A DNA stretch of 64,000 nucleotides from Bombyx mori (lineage: Eukaryota; Arthropoda; Insecta; Lepidoptera; Bombycidae): positions 10,974,001-11,038,000 of the forward strand of contig NC_085124.1 of the NCBI RefSeq assembly GCF_030269925.1, read 5' to 3'. The position numbers and the translations under genes are program-made. This document shows, piece by piece, positions 10,673 through 21,008 of the stretch. The stretch's first letter is position 1; the number at the start of each line of letters is the position of its first letter. Below the pieces are notes generated by a model. That model ran no database searches, had not been told where the DNA came from, and saw nothing but the letters and a program-made list of their open reading frames with translations.

Positions 10673-11620
10673 ATTACAAATAAAAATTTAAATTGAGCTA
10701 TTTATACAGTTTTTAGATTTAATCGACTAATATAGATCGATTAATATACCGTTACAGTGTTTCATGAAGATTTACAAGTTACGCACTTAGTAATTTAAAA
10801 CCTGTCCCAATTATACCCAGTTTTAAAACAGTATACTAATATAAGTATCACTTTTATAACTAACTTCGGCAAAATCCACCTGCTCAGAAGAGAGACGGCT
10901 AACGCAGACAGAATATAAGTGGAAACGCCGTTGATATGTAGACTTTATTACGTCACGTTAAGTTATTAAGACAAAAAAGACAGAGACTCGTGCTATCTCG
11001 CTCAGCTGTAGCGAGTACCGAGCGTGGGGCACACGCATCCACTATGGAAATAAAGATGCAAATAAAGAAGCCACCAAAACAGCGCTAGAGTCACAAGTGC
11101 TATGATATGAATTTGGCAAAATTTCATATAACTTTTGGCACTATGTTACAAATTACACCACTTGCTACGGTGGCGCCACTCTAAATGATCACTTTTCAAG
11201 TTTTTCGTATAAAGAGAGTTTGCTTCTTCCCTTTGCCCTCCACAGCATCAATCTATAGCAAAGTACGCTTGAGCACCTGGAGCATTATAATTGGCTAATA
11301 TTTCGCACCTTTCCAAAACAAGTCCGAACCAGTACTTCTGTGTAAGTTATGTTAATGGCAGACCAGTAGGTATCTAGATTATAAACGCTTCTTGTTTAAC
11401 ATATTTTAACGATGATTTTTTGTTTTAACAAGTTCCCGATATTTCGGCGATGTGGAAAGCGCAATGATTATGGATAGACTGAAAACTGCGTCTAGAACAT
11501 TGCAGATTTCCAGTCTTTTTTGGGTGTTACCAGTGAAACTCGATCACTCGCCCCTACAATATACACTTAAGGCATATCGTCAGCAGTTCCAGGAGAATTT
11601 TCGAAAAAATATTATCACGA
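10673..11620. other. Intergenic DNA without recognised feature
   Basis: The stretch 10985-11380 is less AT-rich than its surroundings and may be an old repeat, but no second copy was found in the window. Confidence 0.45.
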
Positions 11621-11623
11621 CAT

Positions 11624-11847
11624 AGTCTAGAACAAAGTCGCTTTCTCTGTGCCTATATAGAGGTATAGGGACAGAGAAAGCTATTTGTATGCTTAAATCT
11701 TTAAAATTACGCAACGGATTTTGATGCGGTTTTTAGTAGATAGAGTGATTGAAGAGGAAGGTTTATATATATAACAATATCCATTAAATAGTGGAGAAAT
11801 CAATAATAAATTACAGTTTCCGAAGCGAAGCGAGGGCGGGTGGCTAG
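11624..11847 (+). mobile_element. Helitron-like short element
   Basis: It begins near TCTAGAACAAAGTCGCTTTC and ends GGGCGGGTGGCTAG before a T. A reverse copy lies at 44330-44525, sharing CGCAACGGATTTTGATGCGG and AAATCAATAATAAATTACAG. Confidence 0.65.
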
Positions 11848-12525
11848 TAGTTTATAATGTAGATGAAGGCGAAACTAAAACACTTAGTGTACCTACATTT
11901 TGTATTTGATCAGCCGATATTACTAGCAAATTATGAACGTCTGTTCATACTTTATTAAATTTATATAATTCATACTTACATGCTTTGGTTAAGTCAAAAA
12001 AAACTAATACAGAAATAGAAATGTGAATCATATAATTCTGTAGAAATATCAAAATACATTAAATGTACGACAACACCCTACACTTTATTACAGTATACAA
12101 AATTCCATTTAAAATAAATATATTTCAACTAAAACATTTTAAATTTTTCTAATAATACAATATATTTTTCTACAGGGTCGCTTACAAATAAGTATTTATT
12201 CAAATTTATGTACAAAACTACTGGTGTACTAAAGCTAAGAGGTAAATATGTAACAGATCTGTAGAAAGTCATTTGAGTGAAAAGATTTACAAAACATATA
12301 ACAACTTTTACTCTATACACAACTTCCATTGACTAGATCGTATTTTACCTTTTTTAACGCTACATTTGCTTTCGCAAACACAAATAATTCAGAACATTAC
12401 TGCTATACTACATTTTTTTTATTATTTGTTTGTCGCCCGTGTCAATATAACCAATGTCCGATAATTAAATTAATTAATCCCTTTACGCATTCGTGACATT
12501 GCCAGAGACCAAGAAACAAGTCGAA
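11848..12525. other. AT-rich intergenic DNA
   Basis: Nothing recognised. The minus-strand open frame 12129-12329 is of very low complexity and unsupported. Confidence 0.5.
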
Positions 12526-12830
12526 GTCGTCGTGGCCTAAAGAATAAGGCGTCCGGTGCATTCGTATATAGCGATGCAACGGTGTTCGAATCCCGCAGGC
12601 GGGTACCAATTTTTCTAATGAAATACGTACTTAACAATTGTTCACGATTGACTTCCACGGTGAAGGAAAAACATCGTGTAATAAAAATCAAACCCGCAAT
12701 ATTATAATTTGCGTAATTACTGGTGGTAGGACCTCATGTGAGTCCGCACGGGTAGGTACCACCGCCCCGCCTATTTCTGCCGGGAAGCAATAATGCGTTT
12801 CGCAAATCAAAACGATAAAAAAAAAAAAAA
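12526..12830 (+). mobile_element. Bm1 SINE with tRNA-like head, 3' part deleted
   Basis: Head (GTCGTGGCCTAAAGAATAAG, GGTGTTCGAATCCCG) and the first half of the body are present. It stops at AATGCGTTTCG near 12800 and jumps to an A-run. Confidence 0.85.
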
Positions 12831-13371
12831 CTTGTCTGTCAAAACGTCATAATAACATACATATGTCAAATGTCGTCGTAATGTCATATGTAAAATCTGA
12901 AGATGTTACGAATTACGAATTATAATTACCTACTTAACTACTTATCTATTTACTGTGGGATGTTAAAATAAACAAATTAGAATCACTTTTTGTCCGTTGC
13001 TAGTGCGTGACCAAGTGACGCAGTGGCCACCGTGGCGTTGGAGGCGGTTACGATCTTGTCTAACAGCAATCGAGTTTGCATCTGGAATGATTTATAAAAA
13101 AAAAAAGTTTAAATAGTTTTTAACCAACATCGCCTATTTTAACGCCACCGTCGGTATACATTACTTAATTTTCATGAATTTTGTGCGAATGTTCTACCTG
13201 AGTTCGGTTAAGCACTTGTACGATCAAATTCAAAGATTCTACTGCGACAACCCTATCATTTTCCATTGGCCACTCAAATCAAGAGGCCGCGGGCTGAGAT
13301 GTACGCAAAGACCCATATCGGAAAAGGATCTAGTAGAGGTGTCACTGCATTATTCGATCTAGTTAAGAAAG
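12831..13371. other. Intergenic DNA
   Basis: No gene or repeat recognised. The open frames at 13174-13362 and 13266-13448 lack motifs, and the second runs into Bm1. Confidence 0.45.
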
Positions 13372-13688
13372 TTAAGATTGACCTCCACGGTGAAGGAATA
13401 ACATCATGTAATAAAAATGAAACCAGCAAAATCATAATTTGTAATTAATGGTGGTAGGACCTCTTGTGAGTCCGTGCGGGTAGGTACTACCGCCCTGCCT
13501 ATTTCTGCCGTGAAGCAGTAATGCGTTTCGGTTTGAAGGGTGGGGCAGCTGTTGTAACTATACTTAAGACCTTAGAACTTAGATCTCAAGGTGGGTGGCG
13601 CATTTACGTCGTAGATGTCTATGGGCTCCAGTAACCACTTAACATCAGGTGGTCTGGGAGCTCGTCCACCCATCTAGCAATAAAAAAA
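13372..13688 (+). mobile_element. Bm1 SINE lacking the tRNA head
   Basis: It starts at GATTGACCTCCACGGTGAAG and ends CCACCCATCTAGCAATAAAA. Its 3' end is about 15 bp from the poly(A) signal of the convergent DnaJ gene. Confidence 0.88.
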
Positions 13689-13702
13689 ACAACCAAATAT
13701 TG

Positions 13703-13708
13703 TTTATT
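13703..13708 (-). terminator. Poly(A) signal AATAAA of the DnaJ-domain gene
   Basis: On the minus strand this reads AATAAA, 177 bases after the stop at 13885, between the gene and the convergent Bm1. Confidence 0.6.
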
Positions 13709-13884
13709 GGTACCAATTAACCTTTAAAAATACTATACTAAAAAAAAGCTTTTAGAATATGACTCTGACCCCGATTTCAATGTATCTGACCCATTACAAT
13801 TAAGCATAAAAATCATACATCTCTTTTAGCAGAATGAATAACATTTTCAGGTTATTTTTGTAGAAAAGAATCTTGTAGAAAATA

Positions 13885-13999
13885 TCAATTCAATACCTCA
13901 TTTCCGTTACCAGTAGCGGCTGCCCTTACTTTATCGAGTTCATCAGCAAGTTCCATTGACTTCTGTAATGCTTGCTTGCGCTGACCGACATACATGTTT
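13885..13999 (-). CDS. DNAJC30-like exon 5 (last coding)
   Basis: The acceptor is TTGCAG. The exon encodes NMYVGQRKQALQKSMELADE through GNEVLN and TGA at 13887-13885. It joins exon 4 by AG|A (Arg169). Confidence 0.82.
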
Positions 14000-16750
14000 C
14001 TGCAATTTAAAATCAACCACCTTTAAATCCTTTGTTTTTCTTCTTACAAAAACTTAATAATTTATGTGTACGAATTTTGTGCATGAGTTGCTACTTTGTA
14101 CAATTGTTATAGGATCAGTCTCATCATGGTAAAATCAGCACACATAGTTTTATTAAATGTATTACTGCGCAATAAATAATAAAAATAATTGGGCCTTTTG
14201 TGTAGATGTTTTTACACTTATTTTCAGCAAAACATGAAGTTCTTGATGATGTCATTTTGGAACATAGTTTTCTAATTAGATAATTAAAATTTAATAGTGT
14301 TAAAACATTATATCAAGCACATTTAATTTCTTGATTTATGTCTATTAATGATGATAATTTATAAAAATTATCAGTAATTATTTATTTGTAATGAATAGCA
14401 TCAGCATTCTTTTTATTTTATATTCTGTGTTGATTAAAAAAATATATTGATGGACAGACTGCATTCTCTTATTGATGCATATTGTTTTGTCAAATAACAA
14501 CAACATGTACCACACACAGATATTATTTTCATAGAACTAATCACAACAACAAACATCTAATTCAGATTATTGAAGAATTGAAAGTTTATGTTTATTGTAT
14601 ATTTATATGTTTACATATGAGACGGGATGGTGATGACATTCACGTTTGGATAATCAAATTATATTCATGATAAAAACACTGTACACAGTACACAGGACAT
14701 AAGGAGTTAACGATAGAACACAACAGACAGCTGTTTGTTAGAGTATACAAGTGCATTACTCATCCCTTTAAATTACTTCTACCGCACTTAGCAGCATCTT
14801 CAACTACTTATCTAGCCCAAGAGTCCCTAAGGACTCTTAAGATTTCCTGATAATAATATATTAAAACTTATTTTTTAAGTGCTGATACCAGGACATGTTG
14901 CAAACCTGCATAAGTAAGTTGGAGAATACAACAGTTGTTTTAGTAATGCAATCAAGACTACAATCTGGTGTAATGCCCATCATTAGGTCCCATCATGCAG
15001 GTTCTTTTTGTTATGGCTATGGAGAGTGGTTACAGTTGAACATTGGGACACAGACCATGTCCTTGTCCTGTTACCTTAGCTAATAAAAAAAAATTTACCT
15101 TATTACATATCCTTGCAGGATAGCACCAAGTAAGGTGATACCGATACATGTGAAAATTATATAATAATTGGGCATTTTCTTGGCACTCTCATTACTATAA
15201 TATGTGTTTGTATTTCCTTTCGCACTATGTGCTTTGGATCCGAAATCATAGTAGTAACTGTACTGTGCATTTTTACGTAGACTGAAATTATTTTGTGTCA
15301 TTTTAGGAATAAAACATACAAATTATTGCAACAAACTTATGACTAACTGGTTTAAAGACACAATGATTTATTTCAGCCATGTCAGGACTTTTAAAACCTT
15401 ATTGAGAAAGCACTTAGCCCTAAGGAAATAGCAAGGGGAAACAATAAGTGAGAATGAATGTTTTCTCCAGGTGTCGCTTAAGTTCTAAAGGTGCAAAAGT
15501 GATCATATAAAAGTGCTTGATAAAATTCTATTTCACTTCATGCTTACCATCACAACCCTAAAGTTAAAGGAGTATACTATTCATGTGCTTTTAAATTAGG
15601 AATACATTCTTGTTGAATATTATAAGTTAAATTTTATCAACTTTTAATAAAAAGCCCGGGAACTGGCTATTTTGTGCTATGAGGTTACAAATCACAAACT
15701 CAAATATCTTTTTTCAAGTATGGGATACATTTCCAAAAAAGTTTGGATAACTTCTATTGCTAGCATTTCGGATATATTTACTTTTATTTGTTGTTTGTAT
15801 ATATTATGCTTACTTATAAGGCACATGAGTTTTATAAACGTAAGAATTGGGTCCAGTTGAAACTTCAGTTATGCTGTCATATTGAGCTCTGGTGCCTGGT
15901 TTGCCAAGAATATTATACGCTTCAACAATCTGGACAAATCTCTCTTGTGCTTTTGCATCTTTATTCTTGTCTGGATGATACTGCAATAACAAAATATTGT
16001 GAGTTTTCATTTTATTCAAATGATTTAATATAGTAATAAGAGTGTAATGCTGAGAGAGTATAATGTATGTCGTATCACTCTTGTCAGAGCGGTCGTGGTC
16101 GTCATCCAGCATCATTGTTGTGGGCAGATGTTATGCGCCTCACGAGCAATCGCCACTCCTCCCAGTTTGTGGTGAGCCTGGTACACTCATGCGACCGAGC
16201 TGTGGCGGTATAACCACTAACATTTGGCTGGGTAATTTACCAGAAGAGGCTTCAGCAGCCTGGAGATCTAAATAATCTCCAAAAGGACTGGTGCAGAAGG
16301 CAAGGGGAAACCACTGCAACTAATCTTCCCAAGAAAGTCGTTATGAAAGTATAAGCAATGAGAACACGATCGCCACGCAAGCCGCGTAGGAACCGGCGCC
16401 ATCCTGCGTCCGGGGCAAGCGGTGTGAAATATGAGAGTATAATACGATATGATAATAAAAATTACTTATCTATTACTCAAGTGTTAGTATCATTTAAATA
16501 CTTACTTCTTTACTTAACTGAATGAATGCATTTTTGATTTCTTTGTCGGAACAATTTCTACGCAAATTAAGAACATCATAATGACACCTTCGTCCAAAGC
16601 TAGAAACAACAAAAAAAAACGATTATGTATTTCGTTCTGTTTTATGTGAGCTAATTTAAAACCCGACATTATGCCACAGTTTTTGCACCTGTAAAATCTT
16701 ATAAACCCATTTAAAGACTTGAAGTCAGAATTTCGTTTTATAAAAAACAT
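13885..16750 (-). CDS. DNAJC30-like mitochondrial J-domain membrane protein, 5 coding exons
   Basis: Coding exons on the minus strand are 16750-16689, 16599-16506, 15980-15814, 15281-15099 and 13999-13885. All junctions are GT-AG and in phase, giving 206 residues. The N-terminus is basic with hydrophobic residues and few acidic ones, like a mitochondrial presequence. The J domain spans about 27-87 (HYDVLNLRR, then YHPDKN with the HPD triad at 54-56, QIVEAYNILG, QYDS). One membrane segment lies at about 147-168 (YYIIFTCIGITLLGAILQGY). A charged C-terminal helix and the stop follow. J proteins stimulate Hsp70 ATPase through HPD. DNAJC30 (human 226 residues, similar layout) sits in the inner mitochondrial membrane. 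Drosophila DnaJ-60 is another possible nearest relative. The domain layout is seen; location and orthology are inferred. Confidence 0.88.
14000..15098 (-). other. Intron 4 of the DnaJ gene
   Basis: AT-rich and free of recognised repeats. Open frames at 14482-14670 and 14895-15083 have no motif and lie on the opposite strand. Confidence 0.6.
15099..15281 (-). CDS. DNAJC30-like exon 4 (membrane segment)
   Basis: The acceptor is AATTTCAG and the donor is GTAAAT. It encodes the tyrosine-rich linker (YSYYYDFGSK) and the single membrane segment. The nearby ATG at 15301 lies upstream of the acceptor and is intronic. Confidence 0.82.
15814..15980 (-). CDS. DNAJC30-like exon 3 (HPD half of J domain)
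   Basis: The acceptor is TATTGCAG and the donor is GTAAGC. It encodes YHPDKNKDAKAQERFVQIVE and AYNILGKPGTRAQYDS, helices II-IV of the J domain, ending in phase 2. Confidence 0.88.
16065..16432 (-). mobile_element. LINE-related retroposon with 11-bp target duplication
   Basis: It is flanked by GAGAGTATAAT at 16054-16064 and 16433-16443. The minus strand contains a tail resembling the RTE-like LINE end (GACGACCACGACCGCTCTGA). It lies in intron 2 of the DnaJ gene, 63 bp downstream of the exon 2 donor end at 16506. Confidence 0.7.
16506..16599 (-). CDS. DNAJC30-like exon 2 (start of J domain)
   Basis: The acceptor is TTTCTAG and the donor is GTAAGT. It completes Ser21 and encodes FGRRCHYDVLNLRRNCSDKE and IKNAFIQLSKE, helices I and II of the J domain. 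Confidence 0.87.
16689..16750 (-). CDS. DNAJC30-like exon 1 (start codon, presequence)
   Basis: ATG is at 16750-16748. Twenty residues beginning MFFIKRNSDFK end with TAC AG and the donor GTGCAA, in phase with exon 2. Lys5, Arg6, Lys11 and Arg18 with aromatic residues fit a mitochondrial presequence. The start is chosen because it is the only in-frame ATG before the J domain that keeps phase. Confidence 0.75.
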
Positions 16751-18639
16751 TATAATATTATTAATACAAATAATTTATATTGTTTAGAAAAGGGATTCAT
16801 GTTACTATTTTGGAAATTTCCATTTATATTTTTGATAAATGCGTAGACCACATAACAGCCGTCAAACAGCTGACAGCTGCCAACGACAGACGTTAGTCCT
16901 AATGTCAACCTCATCTGTCATTTATTGCTTTCTTGTAGCTGTGATCAAAGTTAACTGTATGGCTTAGTTCCATTGCCTTTCTCTTTGAGAAAAACCCTAC
17001 AACTACTACTACTGTGATCAAAGTATAGTGGGGTGTTTTTAAAAAAAAATTACCACGCTCTTTGTGATTGTGTTTTAAATTGGCAGTGTAGATACTGCTC
17101 AAAATTATTCCTATTCGTCACGCAATTTTCGTAATAATCACTGTCCTATATTCTAAATCATACAAAACTAGTTTTAAAAGTATCTAGATTTCTTTAGAGT
17201 ATTAAGTTTTGAAACTAGTATTAGAATTTTGTTATTGCCGAAAATTCCTCTCTTGATTTTTTCATTTGTAACACGTATCATTACTAAACAACAACTTTTC
17301 TAGGGCGATGTGTCTAAGAAGTGACGAAAATGAAACTATTTGGCTGATTATTTATTATTGCCATAGAATTATGCTAAGTTTTTGTTATTTTTGAAAACAT
17401 TTTAAGCATATCCTTAAGATGCTAATATAAGTTGATTTTGTTTCAATACCTGGTTGTTTTATTTCTGACTGATTATGTTGTGTGAAGTACAGGAACACTT
17501 TCTGTCAACATATTATTATGACCAAAGAACTTGAATATTTCTCATATTTATGTTTAAATTGTAATTTAAATAGCATATTTAGCTAGTTAATTACATGTTC
17601 TTTGATACCAGAGTAAATTTAAGCAATTTCATTTAATCCCAAAATTATATTTCCTGATCGTCACGGGGTCAATTTTTCTGAAAATCACCCAGTTATTGTA
17701 AAGCTTATTATTTATTTGTAAGAGCTAATTAGAACCCGACATGTTATCATTAAATTATAAATTTAAATTATAAATACATATAAATTATAAATTTCATTGA
17801 AAAACACATACCTCCATGACATACTCTTGGAAAAATATTGATCCAAAATTAACATCTAACCATTTAGAACTCTACTCACTCAAAAGAAATGTTTGGTAGA
17901 CACGAGAACAATTATAGTGGACAATGAGTCAATTAGTAGACAAAAATGAACAAGGTTGTCTTTTTTTTTCATATTATTTTAAGCGAAGGCATAGTAGGTA
18001 CTACAATAATAATAACGTAACTAATATTAATAAACTCAATAAATGTCTCAAACGACACTGTCGAAAAAAAATATAATTAATACTTTACCATTCATATTTA
18101 TCTTAATCATATTATATACAAATCATAATTGGTCGAAAAATGGCGTAACAAGTAATATTTATTATAAACATGGAATGAGCGGAAGAATAGTAGAAACGTC
18201 TCGATATTCGTGCGCCCGTACTTGAAAGACGGAAATTATAAGCTGTGTTGATGACACTTTTTAGTTTCAATTTGAAAGGATTCTTCATGTACATATTAGC
18301 TTCTGGATGACATCAAATGTATTTCCTTGTTTTACTATAATTAAACTACAACGCGACCGAAATCGTGGGAGCTCATCCAATCTTATCGTATTACACGGAA
18401 ATATTTTGATTAATAACTTATTCGAATTAGGACAGGATAGCATAGGAATAGATAAAAGGAAGATCTTCCATCAGGTTTCTTTGCACAGCAGGCTTATAAA
18501 TATTGATATTTGAGCCTAATATTTTTATGCTTATCTTATAAAAGTGATTGACGCGATTCAAGTTTTCGGGATTCTTCCATTATATGAAAGTTATCGCTAT
18601 AGCAGATCATTGTAACTTTAAAATTTAAGGATCATTATC
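16751..18639. other. Intergenic DNA, includes DnaJ gene promoter side
   Basis: AT-rich. No clear TATA box, repeat or exon recognised. Short open frames (16911-17102, 18043-18225, 18112-18294, 18307-18513) lack motifs. Confidence 0.5.
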
Positions 18640-18740
18640 CAACTATTTTTTATTGCGTTATATCAATACCAAGATGGCTCACAGCCCACTTGCTAATAAG
18701 TGATTACCGGAGCCCACATACAAAACGTGAGAGTGCATTA
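18640..18740 (-). mobile_element. Degraded Bm1 fragment
   Basis: TGGCTCACAGCCCACTTG and GTGATTACCGGAGCCCACA match the 3' part of Bm1 in reverse. Confidence 0.55.
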
Positions 18741-18917
18741 CCTACGTTATATTAAACATACAATAATTTATACATAATGACTAGCAGGTGGTTTAACAAC
18801 ACTATTGCACATTACACACACACACAAACCTAAGCACATGTACTCCGTCCCAAATATGAAACGGCTAATAAGCTACGACTATTTATTTACGTTTATGTCC
18901 AAGAAACCCTAATTTCT

Positions 18918-19584
18918 TTATTGCTTAAATGGATAGACTAGCTTACGGCACTGGAGCCCATAGACATCAACCACGTTCATACCGCCACACACCGGGAGAC
19001 ATGAGTTCTAAGCTCTCAGTTTTTACAGTACAACAGCTGCCCCACCCTTCAAACCGAAACGCATTACTGCTTCACGACAGAAATAGGCAGAGTGGTATTT
19101 ACTATCGTTGCCGCCGCTGATTACTCCCCGAATCCTGATCACGCAGGAGCAAGTCACCGTCGTCGCCCTAGACACGTCCTTACGGATCCATCAGATCCAA
19201 TAATTCTTGCATTAGATACCTTCAGCTCTAACACTAGGAGCAAGCTGAGGAACCCCGGTAACCGTACTCGTCGAACTTGACAAAGAGGTCGACGTGCAAC
19301 CTAACCCATGCATCAGCCCGCTGAGTTTCTCGCCGGATCTTCTCAGTGAGTCGCGATTCCGATCCGGTAGTAGATTCATTCGCGAAGCAATTGCTCTTGA
19401 GTTGTTAGGTCTCCTTCGGAGGGGCTCGGGCAGTTGTTAGCAAATCCCACCCCTCCTGGCTGAGCCTTTGCTCGCCCACCTGTCCCGGTGAAGCTGGAAA
19501 GGCCTCCGGGCCACCAGTAATCTTTCAATCATAAAAAAAGTGGTATTTACCCGTGCGGACTCCCAAGACGTCCTATCGCCAGTA
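18918..19584 (-). mobile_element. Bm1 SINE split by a nested insertion
   Basis: The reverse Bm1 body runs 18918-19102, stops at TGGTATTTAC, and resumes at 19541 with the same ten bases, continuing to CCTATCGCCAGTA. The break holds the retroposon at 19103-19540. Confidence 0.8.
19103..19540 (+). mobile_element. BMC1-type LINE 3' end nested in Bm1, with target duplication
   Basis: 438 bp with the GAGTTTCTCGCCGGATCTTC and GATCCGGTAGTAGATTC blocks typical of this family and an ATAAAAAAAG tail at the right. It is flanked by TGGTATTTAC at 19093-19102 and 19541-19550 (12 bp if AG is included). The BMC1 name is from memory. Confidence 0.75.
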
Positions 19585-19984
19585 CAAACAAACTAAACCA
19601 ATTCACATCAAGTTAGGTACTATACTTTCCCGCCAAAATGTCCGAGTGAACCCTGCAAGCTATCGGAAACTTGACAAATCATTCGTCCTTTTCTAACGCC
19701 TACCCTTGATAGAGATGGACAAATATACTTAACCGGCACGGATCAAGTGACAAGAAACGCGCTACACAAAATCCACAATGCCATCACTGCGATAACTAAA
19801 ATATGTTTATAGGTAAATTAATACGAGGGCAGTCACGAACCAGTGACCTCAGCTGACAACAAAATAACGATGGTAGTTAATAATCATCAAATTAGAACAA
19901 CAAGAGTAAGAGACTTAGTCCAATCTAAGAAATAAGGTTTGTAATTTCATTTGAAAAATTAAATAGATATTGTTTACTAAAGCA

Positions 19985-20110
19985 AATGCCGCGTATATGA
20001 ATTATGACGAAGAATTTCGTAATTATTGGCGGTAGGGCGTAATGTAAGCCCGCAGGAGTAGGTAACCAGCCTGTCTGCTTTTGACGCGATACAGTATTGT
20101 ATTCTGATTT
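19985..20110 (+). mobile_element. Degraded Bm1 fragment
   Basis: AATTATTGGCGGTAGGGCG and GAGTAGGTAACCAGCCTG match the middle of Bm1 with many changes. Confidence 0.5.
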
Positions 20111-20427
20111 GAAGAAAGAAGTAGCTTCTATACATTATAATGACACATTGGCTTCGGTAAACATTTAAACGACTAGTATTTTATGAGCTCATTTAGTCAT
20201 AAAATTAGAAAAAAAATCGCTATCATAATGGCATGTATTTGAAGTCTCCACCTAAAACTAATGAGTTGAAAAAAATTTTATAAAAACAAGATGAGTTTTT
20301 CGAACATAAACTCACTAATGACGTAATCATACCGTTGCTGCATGGGATCCTGACCGTTGACGGCATTATTTAGTGATCATCAAATTTTAGTTTTAGATCA
20401 AACAACAATAATCAGACGGCATATTGA

Positions 20428-20622
20428 GTGTCCAACTTTACCAATCGTTTAACGTGTCGCTCTTTCACCGCGCAACTCAATCCGTCAAGACGGACGACAG
20501 ACGTCAGTTTCTGGTTGTACTCGGCACGGCGAGTCGGTACTTCGGCAGCACTCGGCTTAGTCAGTGTTCGCGCGTTCGCCTGCGCGTTAAGACGTACGGT
20601 CATGAGAGAATCGGGTGGCAGG
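20428..20622 (+). promoter_or_regulatory. GC-rich 5' leader of Unc-76
   Basis: The stretch is markedly more GC-rich than its surroundings and continuous with the coding exon. It is read as 5' UTR or proximal promoter. It happens to be open in the coding frame. Confidence 0.45.
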
Positions 20623-21008
20623 ATGGCAGAGCTCGAATTCGAAGCGCCGCTGGCGCAAATAGAAGAAGCGGACGATTGCCTCTCGACAACCGACTTTCCC
20701 CAGAAGACGATCAACGGCAATGACATCCTTAACAACATTAACAATCTGAAATGTGAAATGATCAAAACTAAAACTGATTCCAACAAAATAAATGACAACG
20801 AAGAACCTAGACTGGTGAAGTGTAAACAGGACAACATGCAGAACGGCGAAGGGGATAATTTCACTGAGACTTTCTCCGGTTCTCTTGAAGATTTGGTGAA
20901 CACCTTCGATGAGAAAATCACGAAATGTTTCGGAAACTATGAGGAGAACGTCGAGAAGCTGGCGCCAGTGCAGGTTCGCTCGCAGGAGGAAATCATGAAC
21001 GAATGCCA
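20623..21008 (+). CDS. Unc-76: Unc-76 / FEZ-family protein, first coding exon
   Basis: The 128 codons plus two bases begin MAELEFEAPLAQIEE and end with the FEZ signature: SGSLEDLVNTFDEKITKCF, then GNYEENVEKLAPVQVRSQEE and IMNEC. The last part (residues ~86-128) is strongly conserved between insect Unc-76 and vertebrate FEZ1/2. Unc-76 is a cytosolic adaptor that binds kinesin heavy chain and is needed for axonal transport and fasciculation. The donor GTGAGT at 21009 follows CA of Gln129. The start at 20623 is chosen because homologues begin MAEL and because its context (AGG ATG G) is good. The frame stays open upstream to 20428, with another ATG at 20602, so an N-terminal extension cannot be excluded. 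The next exon, expected to start with the MWWTITGNFG block, was not found in the window. Confidence 0.88.

Noticed and set aside
12526..12620. tRNA-like A and B boxes, possible tRNA gene (also at 6452 and 56594-56666)
   Set aside because: The boxes are the heads of SINEs with continuous SINE bodies after them, and the stems are poorly kept.
15095..15301. Separate small membrane protein starting MTQNNFSLRK
   Set aside because: The ATG lies upstream of a good acceptor. Splicing from 15814 to 15281 keeps phase and makes it exon 4 of the DnaJ gene.
20428..20622. 65-codon N-terminal extension of Unc-76
   Set aside because: Family members start at MAEL; the extension is basic, lacks similarity I recognise and is probably an open 5' leader. 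Kept as possible only.
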